DNA of 64,000 nucleotides from Paenibacillus sp. DMB20 (GCF_000987955.1 NZ_LAZU01000021.1:310001-374000), one strand, 5' to 3'. Numbered from the stretch's first letter, positions 35,383 through 44,563 are shown. Notes: generated from the sequence alone by a model not told the origin. A program made the numbers and translations.

Positions 35383-35892
35383 TCAGTAGTCAATACGGTA
35401 TTTCTTTTCCAAGTATGAAAATTCATTATCCCTTATTTCCATTACCCTCGGTTGAATGAATACGGCATTTGTTTCTTTACTGTGGGGTGGAACATTGGCA
35501 TTACTGATCTCTTTGACTCGTTCGACAACTTGTTCGTCGATCTGGGCCTCATCCATTTCATCTTCAAGGACCACTTGAATTGCAATTTCTCTGCTTATCG
35601 TGGCTTCGCATGAAATCAAAGTTACCCCGATAGTCATTTCCCCGCATTCAATCGCGTCTTGGGTGAAAATTTCTATGATCATATCTTGGTCGAAGGCATC
35701 AACTACAATATGTTCTCGTTCATTCTCAACAAAACCATTGAGGTTATGCGAACGGTAAATGCCATTTGGCAGCCGTATTTGAATTTCGGACTTTGGGGAT
35801 TGAACTTTTTCATTTTGAATTATCCGAACCCATAAATGATTCATTCCTTCTTCGTTCTCCATCATGGACTTGGCTAGTTTTAGTTCAAGCAT
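35383..35892 (-). CDS. Uncharacterised protein coupled to a MerR regulator
   Basis: 169 residues, acidic, no signal peptide or membrane segment. Beta-rich middle (SEIQIRLPNGIYRSHNLN, then IVVDAFDQDMIIEIFTQD), then a DEQVVERVKEISNANVPP motif and a charged tail ending in YLEKKYRIDY. Its ATG overlaps the stop of the MerR gene (TAATG), so the two are translationally coupled and probably act together. A broken copy of its C-terminal motif occurs at 54505-54687. No family was recognised; it may be a partner or effector of the regulator. Confidence 0.6.
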   Translation of the reverse strand: MLELKLAKSMMENEEGMNHLWVRIIQNEKVQSPKSEIQIRLPNGIYRSHNLNGFVENEREHIVVDAFDQDMIIEIFTQDAIECGEMTIGVTLISCEATISREIAIQVVLEDEMDEAQIDEQVVERVKEISNANVPPHSKETNAVFIQPRVMEIRDNEFSYLEKKYRIDY

Positions 35893-36308
35893 TACTGATT
35901 TTCACCCCTTAGTGCTTGAGATACCGAATCAATGACTTTTTGTTTTAACTCTGCGGAAATCCGAGGGCTAATCGTGATTATGACATCATCCGTTATTTTC
36001 AGTGTTTCGTTTTCAATAATTCGGCTAGGTTCAAACCATGTTAATTGTTGACTTATCTTTTCAATGTCCTCCGAGGATAGTTTTTTTAATGTTTCCTGAA
36101 TGGAAGCCAAGGTTTCCCCGGTTCTTGTTAATGTAATAATGGCGCGGAAGTAGTGAATGTGATTATCCGTGTAAACCCTCTTGTTACCTACTAATTCAAG
36201 AGGCGGAACCATACCGATTTGCGTGTAGTACCTTACCGTTCGCAAATTCATGCGCGGGTCATCTTGTTGGAGAATTTCAGCTATTTGTTTAGCGGTATAG
36301 CTATTCAT
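35892..36308 (-). CDS. MerR-family transcriptional regulator
   Basis: 138 residues. N-terminal winged HTH of MerR type (YTAKQIAEILQQDDPRMNLR, then TVRYYTQIGMVPP and NKRVYTDNHIHYFRAI), a dimerisation helix, and a short C-terminal region without recognisable ligand or Cys metal site. It shares one base with the next gene. The upstream region holds three palindromes likely bound by this protein. Whether it activates its own promoter or another target is unknown. Confidence 0.85.
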   Translation of the reverse strand: MNSYTAKQIAEILQQDDPRMNLRTVRYYTQIGMVPPLELVGNKRVYTDNHIHYFRAIITLTRTGETLASIQETLKKLSSEDIEKISQQLTWFEPSRIIENETLKITDDVIITISPRISAELKQKVIDSVSQALRGENQ

Positions 36309-36326
36309 GTTACACCTCCAATGACA

Positions 36327-36396
36327 TTTAACTGTTAAAGTTACACTTTAGTGTATTGTGTACAGTTTACTGTAACGGTATTCGTTTGTCAAAAAT
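36327..36396 (-). promoter_or_regulatory. Promoter/operator region of the MerR pair, three palindromes
   Basis: Palindromes TTTAACTGTTAAA (36327-36339), ACACTTTAGTGT (36343-36354) and ACAGTTTACTGT (36362-36373) lie between the MerR start and a minus-strand TTGACA at about 36391. A TAAACT -10 about 17 bases from TTGACA overlaps the third palindrome. The arrangement suggests autoregulation. Confidence 0.55.
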
Positions 36397-36566
36397 AAAA
36401 AAGTCCACCCTAAAGGTGAAATTGAAATCGCATTAGATTGAATATTTTCAAGGTTTCGAGTAATGGTTTAGAAGAAGTAAAGGATAGCATCGCATTGGAA
36501 AATAAACTATTTTTAACTTATTATTGGGGGGGGAGATATAGATGTCGCTATGGAAAGGTGATCGAG

Positions 36567-37016
36567 ATGAATACCGAAATTAGAGCGGTAACCAAAGAAA
36601 ACATGGAGGAGATCCTTGCATTGCAGGTTGATTCGACCCAGACATCCTTTGTGGAATCCACGAGACAATGTTTGAAAGACGCGGAAGAATGCCCTTATTA
36701 TCGCCCAGCCGGCCTGTATAAGAATGGGTTCCTTGTCGGTTTTGCGATGTATGGCTTGTTTCCGGACGAAGGCCCGAACGGAAGGGTCTGGCTGGATCGA
36801 TATTTAATCGATGGACGTTTTCAAGGGCAAGGGTTGGGCGGCATCATGTTAGAAGCATTAATCGAACATCTTGTCGCTCTTTATCATTGCAGCGAAATTT
36901 ATTTAAGTCTTTACGAAGACAATCAACGGGCTTTGCATCTATACCGGAAGTTTGGATTTCAATTCAACGGGGAACTGGATTTTAACGGAGAGAAGGTAAT
37001 GGTGAAGATATTATAA
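36567..37016 (+). CDS. bltD: BltD-like spermine/spermidine acetyltransferase
   Basis: 149-residue GNAT enzyme that transfers acetyl from acetyl-CoA to polyamines. Seen: the coenzyme A loop RFQGQGLGGIMLEALI, then YLSLYEDNQRALHLYRKFGF and the end LDFNGEKVMVKIL, which I recall as nearly identical in B. subtilis BltD. Start: ATG 36567 after AAAGGTG; a longer frame reaches 36438, but those 43 residues look unlike the family. In B. subtilis bltD sits with a MerR regulator and a multidrug pump. Here a MerR gene is divergent next door, but no pump is adjacent. Confidence 0.85.
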   Translation: MNTEIRAVTKENMEEILALQVDSTQTSFVESTRQCLKDAEECPYYRPAGLYKNGFLVGFAMYGLFPDEGPNGRVWLDRYLIDGRFQGQGLGGIMLEALIEHLVALYHCSEIYLSLYEDNQRALHLYRKFGFQFNGELDFNGEKVMVKIL

Positions 37017-37142
37017 ACGTTAGCAAATGTTAAGGTTCCGTTTAGATGAGGTAAAGGTTGGAGTGCTATAGTAAATTCATGAAAAATATACATGCCATTG
37101 GTTGCAAGCTGCTTAAGTCTGGCCAAGGAAACGAGGGCGGGA

Positions 37143-38291
37143 ATGAAGAAATCCAAATTAATTCTTTATAGCATGGCCTCTATAACCGTCGTCAGCATTG
37201 CTGCCGTTTTTCTTTTCAGCAACATAAATAAAGGCGAAGAAGCCGTGCTGAGATTCATCAAAAAGCATCCTGAGAACGTATCCTTCACCCTCATTCATAA
37301 TGAGGAGGTCGTAGCCGCTTATCATTCCAACAGAATGATGCCTTTGGCGAGCGTCGTGAAAATCATGGTGGCCCTTGAATATGCCCAGCAAGCGGCTGAC
37401 GGGAAGATTAGCCCTCATGAATACGTGAAATTGGCGGATATAGACAAATACTACATTCCTAAATTAGATGGAGGAGCGCAGCCGGAATGGGGTGAAAGCC
37501 TAAAATCGCGCAAGCTCATTAAGGATGATTCCGTTGCCTTGGAGGAAGTTGCCAAAGGAATGATTGATTTTAGCAGCAATGCCAACATGGAATATTTGAT
37601 AGAGCGGCTTGGCATGGATCCTATTAACAGCAATATTGCGAAGCTTGGATTAACGAACCATCAAAAGGTATTCCCAATTTACTCTTCCTTGCTGATTCCT
37701 TATGAGATCATGCAAAAAAATCCGGATTTGCCTCAGGAAGAAAGGATCAAGAAAGCTAAAGAGGAATTAAGAACCATGTCACAAGAACAATTTCAGACTT
37801 TTGCGATTCAGCAACATGAAAAATTAAAAAATGATGTGGACGGTTCTTATAAACGAACAGCTGCCATTGAAGAATGGTACGATGAAGAATTCGATAAAAT
37901 CCTTTCTGACCGAATGGTAGCTTCCACAACAGAGGACTATGGTTTGCTCCTGTCCAAAATCAACAGCCGAACTACCTTTTCTCCGCAAGTTCACCAGCAT
38001 TTGGATGCGGTGATGGAAGGCCCCATGCAAAACCCTGCGAACAAGGAGTCGTTTAAGCATTTAGGCTTCAAGGGCGGATCCACAAACTATGTATTGAATA
38101 CAGCCATGTATGCCGTGGATAAGGATAACCAATCTACTGAAATATTGCTGTTTACGAACAATTTGGAGAGCAAGGAATACCAAAACTTTTCTAAAAATAT
38201 AAATGCATTTTTGAATGGCGTTCTTACAAAACCGGAGTTTCGCAAAAAGGTCAGTGACCAAATCGGCGTGATGAACGAGGGTCCCCGATGA
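37143..38291 (+). CDS. Membrane-anchored class A beta-lactamase-like serine hydrolase
   Basis: 382 residues. One N-terminal signal/anchor helix (LYSMASITVVSIAAVFLF) and a penicillin-binding/class A-type fold with SVVKI (Ser-x-x-Lys) near residue 75, SSNAN in the position of SDN, and KGGSTNY as KTG. There is an inserted charged region about 195-240. The Glu166-bearing omega loop is not obvious, so hydrolysis of beta-lactams is uncertain; it may be a peptidase. Start: ATG 37143 after GAGGGCGGG. It ends in a long bidirectional hairpin shared with the convergent SDR gene. Confidence 0.8.
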   Translation: MKKSKLILYSMASITVVSIAAVFLFSNINKGEEAVLRFIKKHPENVSFTLIHNEEVVAAYHSNRMMPLASVVKIMVALEYAQQAADGKISPHEYVKLADIDKYYIPKLDGGAQPEWGESLKSRKLIKDDSVALEEVAKGMIDFSSNANMEYLIERLGMDPINSNIAKLGLTNHQKVFPIYSSLLIPYEIMQKNPDLPQEERIKKAKEELRTMSQEQFQTFAIQQHEKLKNDVDGSYKRTAAIEEWYDEEFDKILSDRMVASTTEDYGLLLSKINSRTTFSPQVHQHLDAVMEGPMQNPANKESFKHLGFKGGSTNYVLNTAMYAVDKDNQSTEILLFTNNLESKEYQNFSKNINAFLNGVLTKPEFRKKVSDQIGVMNEGPR

Positions 38292-38295
38292 ATTG

Positions 38296-38362
38296 AAAAA
38301 GAAATCGCTCTTTTCGATGGCAGCTTCGATGCTTCCATTTGAACGAAAGGCGATTTCTTTTG
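38296..38362. terminator. Long bidirectional hairpin between convergent genes
   Basis: AAAAGAAATCGC pairs with GCGATTTCTTTT, with extra inner pairing (CTTTTCG with CGAAAG; AGC with GCT). T-runs on both strands suit both flanking genes. Confidence 0.75.
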
Positions 38363-38394
38363 TTCTTCTGAGCATATTCTACATACACATCGTT

Positions 38395-39300
38395 TTATAT
38401 ATTGCTTAATGCCAATTGGTCCTCCGGCAAAGCTTTGAGTGTGCCATCCTGATTCAGGACCGAACGCCATGTATATTGCGGTTTATACCCGAGGATATTC
38501 CGGGCCTTGTCTATGGCCATAAGCGTTTCGTGGCCTTGTATTTCTCTTTTTAAAGGCACGTTAGGAAAATAACGGTTCGCTAAATCCCGGCTCAGATCGG
38601 GCATAATGGTGTCCGGGGCGGTGATATGGAAGATCTGATTTCCCAGGTCGTTTTTCTCGACGGCAAGAAGGCAGGCTCTAGCGGCATCCCTGACATCGCA
38701 GTAAGCCCAGCCGTTTTTCTTTTGAAGCTCCTTCTGTTGCTCATTCCAATGCATGGTCGGAATTTTTTGATATTCATCCGGCTCGTAGATATTGGCAAAG
38801 CGGAGGGCGACGATCTGTGCTTGTGCTTTGGTCAGGTTGTGGAACATTCCCGCAAGATGCTCCGTCAGCCGTTTTGCCATGGCATACGCGGACTTTACCG
38901 TCGTTGGATGCTCCTCGTCCAAGGGAAGGTAACTAAGCTCTTCCGGAACGAAAGGATACCCTAAAACCGTTTCGCTGGAAGCCCACACCAGCTTGGGAAT
39001 ATCGAAATCTTTTAAGGCTTCAAGCACGTTAAAATTAACGAGCATATTATTTTCGAATATGGCTTGGGGCGTATTCCTTACATCGGTAGGAATATTTCCG
39101 AGATGGACAACGGCCTCGCTTCCCTTGAGCAGTTGGCAAACCTGGCCGTAATCGCGCAAATCGGCTTGAACAAAATCCGTCGATGCCGATTCTTCCCTTA
39201 ATAATCGATCGGAAGCTTTAACCTCGTGGCCGGCTTCCAAGAGTGTTCTTACGGTCCACCGACCGATTTTGCCTGCCGCTCCTGTAACCACTATTTTCAC
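38395..39300 (-). CDS. NAD(P)-dependent extended SDR (epimerase/dehydratase-like)
   Basis: 301 residues. Rossmann motif VTGAAGKIGRWTV, DLRDYGQVCQLLKGSEAVVH, active-site YAMAK (Tyr-x-x-x-Lys) after WASSETVLGYP, and substrate-region motifs typical of extended SDRs. It probably acts on a nucleotide sugar or related polyol; the substrate is not readable. Start: GTG 39300 is 8 bases after AGAGGAG, while the in-frame GTG 39309 overlaps that site. Confidence 0.83.
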   Translation of the reverse strand: MKIVVTGAAGKIGRWTVRTLLEAGHEVKASDRLLREESASTDFVQADLRDYGQVCQLLKGSEAVVHLGNIPTDVRNTPQAIFENNMLVNFNVLEALKDFDIPKLVWASSETVLGYPFVPEELSYLPLDEEHPTTVKSAYAMAKRLTEHLAGMFHNLTKAQAQIVALRFANIYEPDEYQKIPTMHWNEQQKELQKKNGWAYCDVRDAARACLLAVEKNDLGNQIFHITAPDTIMPDLSRDLANRYFPNVPLKREIQGHETLMAIDKARNILGYKPQYTWRSVLNQDGTLKALPEDQLALSNI

Positions 39301-39468
39301 CGTTTCCACTCCTCTTTTTGTATGATTTTAAGGCTCACGTATGCACGTGTAATGATTTCCAAGCCATGCGGTTACCTTTTTTAGGCTTCCCCATCCCTGA
39401 ATGGTTTTATTAGCCGCGGGTGAGGGAGGTGCTGGAAAAAAACACGTAATTGGAATTTAAAATCCTTA

Positions 39469-39498
39469 TTGACAGGAATTATTTGGAAACGGTATACT
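39469..39498 (+). promoter_or_regulatory. Promoter of the first T-box transcript
   Basis: TTGACA (39469-39474) and TATACT (39493-39498), 18-base spacer, just before the T-box leader. Between 39301 and 39468 nothing else was recognised. Confidence 0.7.
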
Positions 39499-39527
39499 GA
39501 GTTAAATTTTATACAAACCAAACGTTA

Positions 39528-39765
39528 TGATTGGGAGTATTAAGGATTGCTATTGTTCAGAGAACCGTCGTATCGGTGCAAGACGGTCAATGGTTTCCCC
39601 AACTCGCCCATGAGCGGTAAGACTGACCCGGGTAGGTCTTAACGGATAACCTCCGTAACCAAGTTTTAAGATGGTTCGTTTTATGTTTGAAACGACGAAT
39701 CCAAAAAGAGTGGTACCGCGAAGGTAAAACCTATCGCCTCTTTGCAGGCAATAGGTTTTTTTAGA
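39528..39765 (+). promoter_or_regulatory. T-box leader before a SAM methyltransferase
   Basis: Seen: AGTA in the Stem I region (39536), an AG-bulge-like CAGAGA, an apical hairpin ACCGTC/GACGGT with a CGGTG (GNUG) loop, a Stem III-like hairpin AAGAC/GTCTT, the T-box core AGAGTGGTACCGCG (39708-39720), and a terminator AAAACCTAT/ATAGGTTTT with inner GCCT/AGGC and a T-run (39726-39763). The specifier loop reads GGTTTCC, so TTC (Phe) or GGT (Gly) are candidates; I could not decide. Uncharged tRNA would switch on the downstream gene. Confidence 0.85.
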
Positions 39766-39922
39766 GATGAGAAAGATAAACTACAGAGGTTTTCCATCCT
39801 AATCTCGCAAGAAAAAATTCCGCTAAATGCGGTCTGTCTTCTGAGAAAGTACGTCGATAGACGTTTTTCTTATTTTCACCAGAAACAAAAAACGAATACA
39901 TTTAAGGCAGGTGTTATGTCGG

Positions 39923-40729
39923 ATGGAAAATGTCATCGATTATTATTCCCATTTCGATGAATGGGGAAGGTTAGACAGGGAACCGCTGGAATTTATCATG
40001 AACTGGCATTACATGAAACAATATTTGCCTCCCTGCGGCAATGTATTAGATAACGGTTCGGGACCCGGAAAATATTCCATGGAGTTAGCAAAACAAGGAT
40101 TGACGGTGACCCTTTCCGATATAACCCCGAGGTTGGTTGAAATTGCGAAGGAGAAGGCATCCGAATTAGGATTAACGGAATATTTTAACGGGTTTCATGT
40201 ATTAAATGCTACAAATTTAGATGGATTACCGAATGAGTTTTTTGATGCTTCTCTCATGTTGGGACCGCTTTACCATTTGCAAAGGGAAGAAGAACGAATA
40301 AACGCCGTTAGGGAATTGTTCCGCGTTACAAAGAAGGAGGGCATCATTTTTGTCGCTTTTCAAAGTCGTATGAGAATGACGATTACCTCGTTGCAGTTTC
40401 CGCAATACTGGAAGCCGAATGACACGATGGATTCCATAAATGAGTTTTGCAGTACGGGGATTTTTAATCACGCAGACCAGGGGAGATTTACGGGTGCATA
40501 TTACTTTAACGTGGATGAAATCAAGCCCTTTATGGAAAGCCATGGATTCGAGACGATGGATTTGATCGGTTCTTCAAGTATCGGCGGGATGCTAAATAAC
40601 GAACAAAAGCAGTTTTGGGAAGAAAAAGGCGAGTCTCGGAAACTGATGAACTTGCTTATTGAAAAAGCGAAGGATCCATCCGTTTTGGGAATTTCATCAC
40701 ATTTGTTGTATATCGGAAGAAGGAAATAA
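39923..40729 (+). CDS. Class I SAM-dependent methyltransferase under T-box control
   Basis: 268 residues. Rossmann-fold methyltransferase with SAM motif I VLDNGSGPGKYSMELAKQG, acidic motif II VTLSDITPRL, and the LGPLYHLQREEER segment seen in ubiE-like small-molecule methyltransferases. The C-terminal half (YYFNVDEIKPFMESHGFE) fits this class. The substrate is unknown. It is the first gene after a complete T-box leader, so its expression should rise when one tRNA is uncharged, an unusual control for such an enzyme. Start: ATG 39923 after AGGTG; GTG 39911 is an alternative. The small frame at 39742 is unlikely to be a gene. Confidence 0.82.
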   Translation: MENVIDYYSHFDEWGRLDREPLEFIMNWHYMKQYLPPCGNVLDNGSGPGKYSMELAKQGLTVTLSDITPRLVEIAKEKASELGLTEYFNGFHVLNATNLDGLPNEFFDASLMLGPLYHLQREEERINAVRELFRVTKKEGIIFVAFQSRMRMTITSLQFPQYWKPNDTMDSINEFCSTGIFNHADQGRFTGAYYFNVDEIKPFMESHGFETMDLIGSSSIGGMLNNEQKQFWEEKGESRKLMNLLIEKAKDPSVLGISSHLLYIGRRK

Positions 40730-40795
40730 CAAATAACAGGGGCATAAAAGATGTTGCAGACCGCACATCCCACTCTAGGAGTGCGCAATTGTACC

Positions 40796-40824
40796 TTGAC
40801 TTTAGAGAAGGTGTTCAATATAAT
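40796..40824 (+). promoter_or_regulatory. Promoter of the metG T-box transcript
   Basis: TTGACT (40796-40801) and TATAAT (40819-40824) with a 17-base spacer, at the 5' end of the T-box leader. Confidence 0.8.
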
Positions 40825-40849
40825 TTCCAGTAACTTGAATATCGTGAAA

Positions 40850-41121
40850 GGCTAAGAAGAGAAAGAGTACCGAAACGATTCTTTGAACAGAGAGCTCCGG
40901 CAGCTGAAAAGGAGCAAAGAAGGATTTTGGGAACATGGCCTCTGAGCTGCGCATCGAACCCTCATTTGGTTGTAGCTGCGCCGGAACCCGCATCCGTTAC
41001 AGTGCTAGGGTATAAACGCGAAGAGCGTCGTACCTGAAGAGGTGAATGCCGCAAGGCATTGATAAAATTGGGTGGTACCGCGTGAGCACGACTCTCGTCC
41101 CTTTGGGATGAGAGTTTTTTT
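40850..41121 (+). promoter_or_regulatory. Methionine-type T-box leader of metG
   Basis: Seen: AGAGTA motif near 40865, CAGAGAGCTCCGG and CAGCTGAAAAGGAGC, a specifier region GGAACATGGCCTCTGAGCTG with ATG at 40935-40937, the T-box core GGGTGGTACCGCG (41070-41082), and a terminator ACTCTCGTCC/GGGATGAGAGT plus T-run (41091-41121). The AUG specifier agrees with the methionyl-tRNA synthetase gene that follows. Confidence 0.92.
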
Positions 41122-41152
41122 GTGTTTTTTCAAAATAAGGAGGTTATACACT

Positions 41153-42790
41153 ATGGCCAACATATTCATTGGCGGGGCATGGCCTTATGCAAATGGTTCT
41201 TTGCATTTGGGGAGATTGGCGAGTTTATTGCCCGGGGACGTATTGGCGCGTTATTTCCGCTTGAAGGGCGAGAACGTATTGTATGTATCCGGCAGCGATT
41301 GCCACGGCACGCCTGTCGCTGTTCAAGCTATTCAAGAAGGCGTTACGCCGCGAGATATTGCAGATCGGTATCATCAGGAATTTATCGATTGCTTTAGGCA
41401 GTTAGGTTTTTCCTATGATTTGTATACGCGGACGGATCAAAAGTTCCATCACCAAGCCGTTCAAGAATTGTTTACAAGCTTATTGGAAAATGGTTATCTG
41501 TACAAAAAAACGGTACAGCAGACGTATTGCGAAACGGATCGGCGCTTTTTGCCGGATCGATATGTCGAAGGAATTTGTCCGGTTTGCGGGAACCGCGCCC
41601 GGGGAGACCAGTGCGATGCTTGTTCTACACTGCTTGATCCTTCGGACTTATCCGAGAAAACTTGTAAAATATGCGGGAATCCGCCTGTCGAGCGTCCAAC
41701 GGAACATTATTATCTTGCGCTTTCCAATTTTCAAAATAAATTAACCGAATACGCAAATCAGGCCCGGGGGTGGGGGGATAATGCGGTTCAGTTGACCAAG
41801 CGCTATCTGGCGGAAGGTCTTCAAGACCGTGCTGCGACCAGGGATTTAACATGGGGCGTCGATGTTCCAATCGAAGGTTGCGAGGACAAAAAAATCTACG
41901 TTTGGGTTGAAGCTGTGAGCGGGTATTTAACGGCAAGCAAACAGTGGGCTGCGGAGACAGGCGGCGACTGGCGGACATTTTGGCTGGATGGGAATGAAAA
42001 AATAACATCTTATTACGTACACGGTAAAGATAATATCCCGTTTCATACGCTGGTTTGGCCGGCACTGCTTATGGGAGTGGGAGGTCTCCATCTGCCCGAT
42101 CGAATCGTCTCATGCGAGTATATGACCCTGGAGGGTAAAAAGTTTTCGACTAGCCGCAATTGGGCTGTTTGGGTCCCAGACATTCTGAGCAGATATCAAC
42201 CCGACTCCATTCGCTATTTTCTGATCGCTAACGGCCCGGAAAAACGGGATACGGACTTCTATTGGAGGGAGTTCATTCATAGCCACAATGGAGAATTGCT
42301 TGGCGCATTCGGGAATTTCGTAAATCGTACGTTGGCTTTTATCGACAAATCGTTCGGCGGTCATGTTCCTGAAGGACATTTAGATGAGGAATGGCAAAGG
42401 AGAATTGACAATTTGTATATAGAGTCGGGTACAAGGATTGAAAGAGGTCATCTCAAAGAAGCTCTCGATTTGATTTTCGGGTTCATCCGACGCGCAAACA
42501 AATACTTTGATGAACAAAAACCTTGGGCTCAGTTTAAGGAAAATCGGGAAGCATGCGGATATACGCTGTACGCATGCGTTCAGGTCATAGCTAATCTGGC
42601 TAACTTGCTGCATCCTTTTGTACCTTTTTCTTGCGATAAAATAAGAGGGTTTTTAGGGATTGAAGCATCTGGTTGGAATTTGATCTCCGTACCTGTTGAC
42701 CGAAAAATCGAAAAATTGGAATTGTTGTTTGAACGCATTGATACGAGTCGGATTGAAGAAGAGACCGCTTTATTGGGAAATCAGAAGTGA
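41153..42790 (+). CDS. metG: Methionyl-tRNA synthetase (short, no C-terminal tRNA-binding domain)
   Basis: 545 residues. Charges tRNA-Met. Seen: [20 protein letters not shown] (HIGH-type motif as HLGR), zinc-knuckle cysteines CPVCGN...CDAC and CKICGNPP in the connective region, [20 protein letters not shown], and KKFSTS as the KMSKS motif, then the helical anticodon-binding domain. It ends without the EMAP/Arc1p-like C-terminal domain. Two zinc knuckles and T-box control recall the second, resistance-type MetRS found in some Firmicutes, but whether another metG exists cannot be seen here. Start: ATG 41153 after AAGGAGG. Confidence 0.93.
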   Translation: MANIFIGGAWPYANGSLHLGRLASLLPGDVLARYFRLKGENVLYVSGSDCHGTPVAVQAIQEGVTPRDIADRYHQEFIDCFRQLGFSYDLYTRTDQKFHHQAVQELFTSLLENGYLYKKTVQQTYCETDRRFLPDRYVEGICPVCGNRARGDQCDACSTLLDPSDLSEKTCKICGNPPVERPTEHYYLALSNFQNKLTEYANQARGWGDNAVQLTKRYLAEGLQDRAATRDLTWGVDVPIEGCEDKKIYVWVEAVSGYLTASKQWAAETGGDWRTFWLDGNEKITSYYVHGKDNIPFHTLVWPALLMGVGGLHLPDRIVSCEYMTLEGKKFSTSRNWAVWVPDILSRYQPDSIRYFLIANGPEKRDTDFYWREFIHSHNGELLGAFGNFVNRTLAFIDKSFGGHVPEGHLDEEWQRRIDNLYIESGTRIERGHLKEALDLIFGFIRRANKYFDEQKPWAQFKENREACGYTLYACVQVIANLANLLHPFVPFSCDKIRGFLGIEASGWNLISVPVDRKIEKLELLFERIDTSRIEEETALLGNQK

Positions 42791-42868
42791 ATCTTTCTTT
42801 ATATCCATACTTTACCATGAAACGAGCCTCCGGATATGGGATAATGGTTTTGGAATGGATCTGAAAAT

Positions 42869-43867
42869 ATGGAGGAAATGATACCGTTGAAATTCATGAT
42901 TCGAAAGATGAGAGAGCCGGACGATTTTGCTTCGGTTGCGTCGCTGCTCAATACGGTTTTGTCGGAACCGACGACGGCAGAACTTTTGAAGGAAGAGGAA
43001 GACCAAATTCCTCCGGGAAAGCTGGATTACAATGAGAAGGGCGAGCTGACAGGATGGGATCGTCCCAAATGGGTGGCGGAAGACGAGTCGGGGCAAGCCG
43101 TGGCCTACGGGATCGTTTGGCGGGCTCCTTGGACGGAGCCGGGTGAATTATTCCTGACCCTTGTCGTACACCCGGATAACCGCGGGAACGGGGTAGGAAA
43201 AGCTATGTACGATACGCTTCATCAATGGGCGACACAGGTTAAAGCCTCTCGTTTGACCGTTATTTTGCGAGATGCGGACGCTTCGTCGGCAGCTTTTGCC
43301 GAACGCCGCGGTTACGTACAGGAGCGCCATATCTTCGAATCCGTTTTGGATTTGGCATCGTTTGACGGCGGCAAGCTGTATGATTCGGTCGAAGAGGCAG
43401 AGCGGGCCGGAATTCGGTTCGTTACGTTAGCCGATGAGCCGGGGGAAGCGAGCGAAAGAAAGCTCTATGAGCTGTACAAGGTCACGCATCCGGATATACC
43501 GGGCTATTCCGGCGATTTCCCTTGGTTTGAAGAATGGAAGAAATGGAGCATCGGACAAACCGGAGTGCGCCCGGAATGGATCCATATCGCCAAGGACGGC
43601 GACCGCTACATCGGTGTCGTCACATTGCAGCAGAACGAGCAGACCCAGGCGATGTATCATGAATATACCGGCGTTCTCCCGGAGTACCGGGGCCGCCGCA
43701 TCGCCCTTGCCTTAAAGCTGCTCGGCATTCAAACGGCCCGTGCATGCGGAGTACCCTATTTGCGAACGCACAATGATTCCATGAACGTCCCGATGCTTCG
43801 AATTAACCGTGATCTTATCGGTTTCCGGGCGGAGCCGGGGAATTACAAGATGGTGCTTAAGCTTTAA
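42869..43867 (+). CDS. GNAT acetyltransferase with two tandem GNAT domains
   Basis: About 330 residues. Domain 1 (about 8-160) carries the acetyl-CoA loop VVHPDNRGNGVGKAMYDTL. Domain 2 (about 175-330) carries VLPEYRGRRIALALKLLGI and NDSMNVPMLRINRDLIGF. Tandem GNATs of this layout are often antibiotic or small-molecule acetyltransferases, but the acceptor is unknown. Start is uncertain: GGAGG lies inside the first codons, so TTG 42887 (11 bases after it) may be the true start, with ATG 42869 and 42878 as alternatives. Confidence 0.85.
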   Translation: MEEMIPLKFMIRKMREPDDFASVASLLNTVLSEPTTAELLKEEEDQIPPGKLDYNEKGELTGWDRPKWVAEDESGQAVAYGIVWRAPWTEPGELFLTLVVHPDNRGNGVGKAMYDTLHQWATQVKASRLTVILRDADASSAAFAERRGYVQERHIFESVLDLASFDGGKLYDSVEEAERAGIRFVTLADEPGEASERKLYELYKVTHPDIPGYSGDFPWFEEWKKWSIGQTGVRPEWIHIAKDGDRYIGVVTLQQNEQTQAMYHEYTGVLPEYRGRRIALALKLLGIQTARACGVPYLRTHNDSMNVPMLRINRDLIGFRAEPGNYKMVLKL

Positions 43868-43902
43868 AACATCACAAGCTACGAGAAAGCGGGAATATAA
43901 TC

Positions 43903-44547
43903 ATGCAAATAAAAAAAATCAGGAATAGAAACATTTTGTTTACGTATCGGCAGCCTGCAGGGTGGGATATAAACGTTCAACTTATTTTGGGGAATCGGTA
44001 CAATTTCATCATCGATACAGGCTTGGGCTCGTTGAGCATGGAGCCTGTCAAAGAGTACATAAAGCATGACGCCAAGCCTATTATCGTCATCAACACCCAT
44101 TATCATTGGGATCACATCTGGGGAAACGGCTCATTCCGAGATTGCACGATCCTATCTCACACGCGCTGCAGGGAAATGATCGAGCAGAATTGGGAAGAGA
44201 TGATGCAGAAGTATGGACAGCATGTTGATGGTGAAGCGGAAAAACGTCTTCCCGATCTAACGTTCGAACAAGAGATCTATTTTCCCGATGACCAAATAAG
44301 AATCATGTTTACACCGGGGCATACTGCGGATTCCATCAGCGTTATGGATGAATTGGAAAAGGTCATTCATGTAGGCGATAATATCGGTGACACGATGGAG
44401 GAGCTTGTTCCCAGCCTCTATGGTGAAAAAGACGACTATATCAAGACTCTTTTAAAGTATAAAGATATGGATATGGACCTTTGTGTGTCCGGGCATAATA
44501 CGGTTTTGGAAAAGCAGGTCTTTAACAAAATTTTGGATCTCTTATAA
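43903..44547 (+). CDS. Metallo-beta-lactamase-fold hydrolase
   Basis: 214 residues. Zinc motif THYHWDH (HxHxDH) near residue 66, then FTPGHTADSI with the third His, HVGDNIGD with the bridging Asp, and a terminal SGHN with the last His. The full metal set suggests an active hydrolase of the glyoxalase II-like class. The substrate is unknown. It follows the GNAT gene by 35 bases and may be co-transcribed. Confidence 0.87.
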   Translation: MQIKKIRNRNILFTYRQPAGWDINVQLILGNRYNFIIDTGLGSLSMEPVKEYIKHDAKPIIVINTHYHWDHIWGNGSFRDCTILSHTRCREMIEQNWEEMMQKYGQHVDGEAEKRLPDLTFEQEIYFPDDQIRIMFTPGHTADSISVMDELEKVIHVGDNIGDTMEELVPSLYGEKDDYIKTLLKYKDMDMDLCVSGHNTVLEKQVFNKILDLL

Positions 44548-44563
44548 GGGGTCCCGCCAACAT

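Noticed and set aside
36438..36566. N-terminal extension of BltD by 43 residues
   Set aside because: The family starts at the internal Met; the extension lacks a ribosome site and similarity.
39742..39960. 72-codon plus-strand frame after the first T-box
   Set aside because: It starts inside the terminator stem and overlaps the methyltransferase start; the composition is not protein-like.
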